From assembly GCF_037325665.1 (NCBI RefSeq), contig NC_090255.1:31024950-31088949 (forward strand): a stretch of DNA of 64,000 bases, written 5' to 3'. This DNA is from Littorina saxatilis (taxonomy: Eukaryota > Mollusca > Gastropoda > Littorinimorpha > Littorinidae). Under the pieces are notes generated by a model that saw only the letters and a program-made list of their open reading frames with translations, made no database searches and had not been told where the DNA came from. A program made the position numbers and the translations under genes. This document shows positions 59,501 through 64,000 of this stretch, in pieces; within the stretch, counting starts at the first letter, position 1, and each line of letters opens with the position of its first letter.

Positions 59501-62500
59501 AAAACAATCGTACATGCAAAAACCCACTTGTGCGAAAAACATGAGTGAATGTGGAAGTTTCAGCCCATGATCGAAGAAGACGAAAGACCTGATTCTCACA
59601 TTTGGAAGGCCCTAAGAGGGGGGGATTCCACTGAAGTGGTGAAAAGTATCATACCCATTGATGGCTGCCTCGGCACGTGTGAGAAGGACTTTCTTCATCG
59701 GTGGCTCAAAGTCGGGGTGTACTGTCTGATACTGGCGAACCTCCTCCTGCAAATGATAGGCAAATAATAGACATCGCCTTCCTTAGGGAAGGACTGACAG
59801 TATTAATAAAAAAAATAAAAAAATTTCCCTTGTCCCGGTGTGCTCTCACACCACCCCGTCTCTGCTTTCACTGCTCCATCCACATCTGCAGTTTCGTTCC
59901 GCTGCCAGACTTGTTGATTTTACAGACACTCTAGGGAGGGATGTTGGGTCGCTGCGGTGGGCGATGACACTGCACTGCTGCTGAGTCACTTAGACAGTGT
60001 TCAGTAGTGGTTCTGTCCCAAGCCAACGGACGCAGCCCACTACCTACTATGCCCCCTACTAATGACATTTACTGTTAAGTAGCGGAGCCGGACTGAGTGA
60101 GCATTCCCCTCCAGAGAGCAGACTGCCACTATGTCCCTCCGTCAACCCCCCAGAACATCACACGTTGAAGACTGACAGCAGAACTACTATTCAGGGAAGG
60201 ATCGGACAGGAACACCGAGACCAAGGTCACCATGATAGCTCCAGGCATGAAGGGCCACAAGGGCCAGGACAATGTATAATTTTGGATGATTAATGAGATG
60301 AGGATGATTATAATGATGCAATGTGACAGGACGTCAATCAGGCCTTAGAATAGTGCTGCACCTGCGGTGTTGGTCACGTAATCAGAACCTGAGCACCCTC
60401 AATGTTGCATTCGTCAAGTGAATGACACTTGGCTGTGCAAATCCCAGCCTTCCCATAGGAACAATAGCACTTCCACTCTGGGTAGGAGCCCGCCGTAGCC
60501 CGAAAAACCCACATGACTCTGATGGGATTCGAATCCACCTCCTCCCGGCCCGCAGCCCAATGCACTAATCACTTGCGCTACCGGGGCCGGTCGTCTTAAT
60601 AATTTAAGGGCAGGTGGGCCAGTGCAAAATTGACCAAATCGTTCAAAACACTGTTTTGGGTATTTTAGCAGATTATGTTTCCATAACATACCTATCATCC
60701 ATGTGTGTCGGTGTTTTTGTCAAAAGTGTCCTATTTATCTGTCAAAAAAGACAAAATGTGAACATGTGTGGCATTGATTGTCTTCTGTAGTCGATATTCC
60801 CCCGCCAAAAAATGTCTCATTTCAAAGGCTAGTTACGGCTTTGTCCTCAGCAAAACAGTGCATTCACGACATACGAAACTGCGCAGCAGCTCTTGACCTA
60901 TAACATGACATCAGTGTTTTGATGAATGTTCCATTCACTCAGCCACTTGTCCGTTGCAAAGGCAGCAATCGTAATCGAACGGAAATGTCCTTATTTGGAA
61001 GGTACTCGACATCCATTGGTTCGTTTCATAAACCGAAATCGGGAACCAGTTTACTTTGTGAGTGCGCATGCTCAGCTTAAGAATTTTGCATACGGAAACA
61101 ACCGAAGAGACTCTCGGCCATGACGGGAACACCCGAAGTTCACTCGGTTTTACAACATCCTGGTTACACATCAAACGATCGGTGACAACCGAAAGCGAAT
61201 TTTTCCTTGAGAAACAACCTTTGATACGATAACAATGGCTCGAAATAAGAAAGAGGACAATGTCTTTATTAGTTCGGTTAGCAACAACAAGTAGTTCCGC
61301 TGGTACTAGGCCAAAGTTTGGATTCTGTCGGTGTTTCCGATACAGAGGAAAGCTTTGATCTCCACGCAGATCCACAGGTCGCCATTTCCGAACACGCCAT
61401 GCAGCACACTTTTTACGTCTCGGCACTGGCTTGCTTTGCGCTGAATTTGAGTCAGTTTCTGTGCAGTATCTCCTCGACAAGCAAGTTGAGCATTTGCTAC
61501 GCAAAAAAAACAAAAACAGGAGAAAGTATCCAACATCAGTCAGATTATCGGTAATGTTTGCTGGGCCTGCCATTTCCCGAACGAAACTGGATCAGCAACT
61601 GTTTGTATCAATCTGCACTTTCGTAAATTCCGTCACTGTCTTGACGAACTGTGTCATTTTCTTCACCGCGATACACAGTTCATTGCGAAGAGCTTCCTCA
61701 GTAAATCGTTCAGATTCCACGTACGATTTGTTGTCAAAAAACAACTCAAACGAAAGTTTCAAACTCATCATCCTCCATCTTGCTTGTCGAAGCACCAAAG
61801 TACTGTATCGATGTAAAAACAAAAGCAGAAAACTTCGAGGAAACCAACAAATCGACGAGATAACTGAAGGAAATAAGTCTCGTTCTGGCTCAAGTAAGTT
61901 ACCGTTAAAAATACCGTTATTCTCGCATGCAAATACAAACGAGAATCGGGTCATTGATACACGTTTAGCGCTGGGGCAGTATCCCCATGCTGGTTGACAG
62001 AGGGAAAGAAGGGATGGACGCATAAATTCTCTGCTGGCGTGCTAAAGGCTAAGTAGTTTGCAATTCAAATAAACTAAGCTGTTCATTCATAACACAGTTT
62101 TGTCCTTGTGTGTCTGTTTCAATAGTGTTTCTGTGGTGTTCAATCTTCAATGTCGTTTTTCTCAGTTCAGCCATTTTGCCTACGGTTACGTCTTGGGTTA
62201 CGCGATTTCTCTGGCTGTAATTTAGCTAGAGCAATATTTTCTTTTGTAGTTTGTGCAGAATATAACATTCTGGGGGATTACGAAGGGATTTTGCTGAAAT
62301 TTTATTATAGTCATATCCAGATTATTTCAAAAAATAATTTCGCAAGCGTTACCCTAAAGTTTGACAGTTGTAACAAAGAAGTGTTCCTAACTCCAAATAT
62401 AAATATAATAAACAAGATCTGCTTCGTAATCCCCTAGAGCATACCCAGAAGGATAAAATAAAACAATAATTAGAAGTGTGACAATCACATCTGATGAAAA

Positions 62501-64000
62501 TCCGTGTATCTCCTGTACTCCACTTTTGTCTGTATTTTGACTGTTTTTGTCGCGTAAAACAAAAACCAGCAACCGAAAATACAAAAAGTGACTATTCTTT
62601 GTCATCATTTGTTCATTTCTTTAATAAAATAACATTCAGACACAATAAAACATTCAAAATTAAAAAAAAGGTAGTGCACTGGCCCACCTCCCCTTAATAC
62701 ATCAGGGTAACCAAAGGCTGATACTAATTTAAGATGTAGAATGATATATGCAAAGACAAGTTTTGTTTTGTTTTGAAAAGTCTTCTGCTTTGTTTCTATC
62801 ATCATTGGCCTTGAGACAACATTATTATGTGGTAAATAATATGTATGTTTTAATCTTAACATGTTAAATGCATTGATTTTTGAAAAGCGGCTGTCAGGGA
62901 TTGAGTGAATTTCTGGTATTTTACTGCAAAACAAATCTAATCACACCAGAATTAAAATCAGCAATTGGTCAGACATTTCTGTAGATGTTTCAATTGACCA
63001 ATATTTTCCTGACAAATTTAACTTCATCACTCGGTTTTAGACATGGTATAGCTGACAGACATAACAGCGAGAGCAAACATTTGTACTGGTGAAGACTTGG
63101 AAAAAAGCTAGCATAATCACTGTGCTCCGATTTGAAAATTGAAGGAAAAGTTGAGGAGACATGCCGACAAATGAGAAGGTGCTATCCAAGCTAGCCAACA
63201 ACGGACACAGGGTTGATGTTGCTTCCTTACTCAGGGTTTCATTTACTAGTGCGCCCTGCGCCAATGGCGCATTAGTTCTGAAAATGTCCCATCACAATTC
63301 CCTTTCCCGGAAAAAATACGGCCCCTCCGTAACAGCAGGCATGCCTGTGATGATGGCCACCTGCTCCTTATGACCGCCTGAAAGGATCCTTAAGGGAGTT
63401 AATATATTATTCACCTTGCCATAGCGACCACCTGTTTATAATGATCACTTTTGGTCGGTCTCTTATGTCATAAACAGGTTTGAATGTTTACCATAATAAA
63501 CACAATACACATCTATAGACTTTTAACAAATAGTGTACATAACGCAACAGAGAGATAATCTTCTTCTTCTTCTTCTTCTTCTGGGTTTGTGGGCTGAAAC
63601 TCCCATGTACACTCATGTTTTTGCACGAGTGGAATTTTACGTGTATGACCGTTTTTACCCCGCCATTTAGGCAGCCATACGCCGCTTTCGGAGGAAGCAT
63701 GCTGGGTATTTTCGTGTTTTTCTATAACCCACCGAACTCCGACATGGATTTCCGTGCGCACTTGGTCTTGTGCTTGCGTGTACACACGAAGGGGGATAAG
63801 CCACTAGCAGGTCTGCACATAAGTCGACCTGGGAGATCGGAAAAATCTCCACACTTAACCCACCAGGCGGCCGCGGCCGGGATTCGAATCCTCGACCTTC
63901 CGATTAAGAGGCCGACGTCTTACCACCCCGCCACAGCGTCCGTCAGACAGATAATCATCGTTGAAGTGTTCTTACCTCATAGTCTGTCACCGCAGCCAGA
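53566..64000 (-). CDS. UBTF-like HMG-box protein, last four exons plus part of a fifth (partial)
   Basis: Exons on the minus strand are 63976-64000 (continuing off the edge), 59655-59746, 58416-58493, 56099-56276 and 53566-53628, with consistent phases. The visible protein runs LAAVTDYEEEVRQYQTVHPD, then a basic linker (NGPKKVPVKNK), then GAPKKPPRSAFALFVSKKYS and MMALGQKWKQLGDKQKKYLK. It ends EQLEEFKQSLTEEELAEFEE followed by SLKIRRPQ and a stop. PKKPP, the Trp-containing second helix and the Tyr-rich third helix form one HMG box. The preceding YEEEVRQYQTVHPDF looks like the end of another. This layout resembles UBTF (UBF), the nucleolar activator of RNA polymerase I, around its fifth and sixth boxes. 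No long acidic tail follows, unlike vertebrate UBTF. Another multi-HMG-box family remains possible. The 2.5-kb intron before the last exon holds a remarkable exon-derived tandem array. Confidence 0.75.
53950..56098 (-). repeat. Tandem array of about 17 exon-derived 119/125-bp units in the UBTF-like gene
   Basis: The units are copies of the end of the HMG exon (56099-56276) plus its 5' splice site. Each unit reads, on the minus strand, GAAAAGCTACTC..., then codons for GDKQKKYLKKLR and YDxQLEEfKQ, then GTGAGT. After a further 23 nt comes TTACAG or TAACAG and the next GAAAAG. Donor copies begin near 55977, 55858, 55739, 55620, 55501, 55382, 55262, 55171, 55046, 54921, 54796, 54671, 54546, 54421, 54302, 54177 and 54058. 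Spacing is 119 bp on the right and mostly 125 bp on the left, the difference being an in-frame TACATG insertion. One unit near 55171-55262 is internally deleted, and the leftmost unit is partial. Confidence 0.95.
56405..56520. repeat. Fragment related to the CAGGCATGGG transposon interior
   Basis: GGGGTCCAGGGGCCGCCAAG, the GCCC-rich stem and GAATTTTAGCATTTTAGG parallel 50460-50570. Confidence 0.6.
56732..56883. repeat. Near-perfect hairpin, 69-bp arms, 14-nt loop
   Basis: The arms 56732-56800 and 56815-56883 differ at one position. The left arm starts ACATTAACATGCTTCCATTT. It lies in the UBTF-like intron between 56276 and 58416 and would be transcribed. No terminal motifs or target duplication mark it as a known transposon. 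Confidence 0.92.
57095..57481 (+). mobile_element. 3' half of hairpin-ended element H
   Basis: It matches from the AATTTTCAGATTTTTAATGA region to the TTGACTAAGG end, with diverged sequence. It abuts the element-I copy starting at 57482. Confidence 0.8.
57482..58336. mobile_element. Element I-a split by element J
   Basis: The left end is TAAGGCCAAAAAAA with GGTGTGGTTACGGTAAC, and the right end is GTTACCGTAACCACACC then T-run and AGGCCTAA. Element J occupies 57527-58089. Confidence 0.88.
57527..58089 (+). mobile_element. Element J, shorter copy, nested in element I
   Basis: It is nearly identical to 2399-3128 but lacks an internal stretch of roughly 170 bp. The DR1 site is at 57880-57892. It sits inside the inverted-repeat element 57482-58336. 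Confidence 0.88.
58755..58850. repeat. Second copy of the AAGCGCTAYATAAATG tail
   Basis: TGTAAAGCGCTTCGAGCTGT, AAAGCGCTACATAAATGTCC and TTATTATTATT are seen, followed by unrelated sequence. Confidence 0.5.
59015..59317 (-). mobile_element. SINE-D, complete copy
   Basis: The head in sense is ACCGGCACGGTTGGCCTAGT with GGTTCGAACTCC-type B-box. The tail is GCGTTAAGCAAACAAACAAA. It lies in a UBTF-like intron. Confidence 0.9.
59336..59636. mobile_element. Element L remnant hosting a SINE fragment
   Basis: ACAGGGGAACCTCCCTCTAA at left and GGGGGGGATTCCACTG at right form the ends. The SINE-body fragment at 59470-59585 lies inside. Confidence 0.6.
59470..59585 (+). mobile_element. 3' fragment of a SINE-A/B body
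   Basis: AAAGCGGTGTATGGCTGCCC to GATCGAAGAAGACGAA matches only the last 115 bp of the shared body. It lies within an older inverted-repeat element. Confidence 0.75.
60345..60597 (-). mobile_element. SINE-F, tRNA-derived, UBTF-like intron
   Basis: The sense head GACCGGCCCCGGTAGCGCAA has GTGATTAGTGCATTGGGC as A-box region and GGATTCGAATCCC as an excellent B-box. It is the only copy in the window. The 3' limit is uncertain. Confidence 0.75.
60608..62693. mobile_element. 2.1-kb DNA transposon flanked by TTAA
   Basis: The terminal repeats GGGCAGGTGGGCCAGTGCA and GGGGAGGTGGGCCAGTGCA (one mismatch) are each bordered by TTAA. TTAA target sites are used by piggyBac and Kolobok. Open frames inside (61431-61997 plus, 188 aa; 60935-61573 minus, 212 aa) overlap on opposite strands and show no transposase motif I recognise. 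It is either a decayed autonomous copy or a non-autonomous one with captured sequence. Confidence 0.8.
62694..63561. other. UBTF-like intron, no element recognised
   Basis: Unique AT-rich sequence. GACCACCTGTTTATAATGAT and CATAAACAGGTTTGAATGTT near 63428-63490 form a weak inverted pair. No exon is seen. Confidence 0.35.
63562..63944 (-). mobile_element. SINE-B/A mosaic in the UBTF-like gene
   Basis: It has the same mosaic structure as 5665-6022. The left tail is (TTC)n and the right head is CCACAGCGTCCGTC. AGATAATC flanks both sides. It ends 32 nt from the exon at 63976. Confidence 0.9.

Noticed and set aside
61592-62023. 143-aa minus-strand frame inside the TTAA transposon
   Set aside because: It overlaps a plus-strand frame of similar length. 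Neither has recognisable motifs, so no protein call was made.

Overview
The window is nuclear DNA of an animal, probably a marine mollusc and most likely a gastropod. It has intron-rich metazoan genes with GT-AG introns of 0.3-4 kb. The introns are packed with short tRNA-derived SINEs, small inverted-repeat DNA transposons and simple repeats. The clade is an inference; no species marker was available.

Five host genes could be assembled exon by exon with consistent splice phases. In order they are: RPLP0 (minus, 5' half, running off the left edge); a cystin-like ciliary membrane protein (plus, complete, 265 aa); CHRAC1, a histone-fold chromatin subunit (minus, complete, 103 aa); EEF1D, the guanine-exchange subunit of elongation factor 1 (plus, complete, 254 aa); and a UBTF-like HMG-box gene (minus, 3' half, running off the right edge). 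RPLP0 and the cystin-like gene are divergent. The cystin-like gene and CHRAC1 are tail to tail. CHRAC1 and EEF1D are head to head, about 185 bp apart. EEF1D and the UBTF-like gene are tail to tail. RPLP0 and EEF1D both have a first exon starting with a 5'TOP-like pyrimidine tract, as expected for translation-machinery genes. The UBTF family drives rRNA transcription, so three of the five genes serve ribosome production or translation.

Layout: 1-9.2 kb RPLP0 with repeat-filled introns; 9.2-13.2 kb divergent intergenic region with GA and CA microsatellites; 13.2-22.1 kb cystin-like gene; 22.1-28.4 kb its 3' side, with a rearranged mariner and SINEs; 28.4-34.0 kb CHRAC1; 34.2-48.0 kb EEF1D; 48.0-53.5 kb intergenic repeats; 53.5-64 kb UBTF-like gene.

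The most unusual signal is recurrent tandem duplication across exon-intron junctions. EEF1D has it at three boundaries, the cystin-like gene at one and the UBTF-like gene at one. In the last case about 17 copies of a 119/125-bp unit each carry an open, phase-0 partial copy of the exon end, its 5' splice site and a possible 3' splice site only 23 nt further on. Other points of interest are SINE families that exchange tRNA heads on a common body, a SINE with no visible tRNA head, transposons loaded with nuclear-receptor half-sites, a 69-bp-arm hairpin, and transposons that stop within about 20 bp of splice sites.
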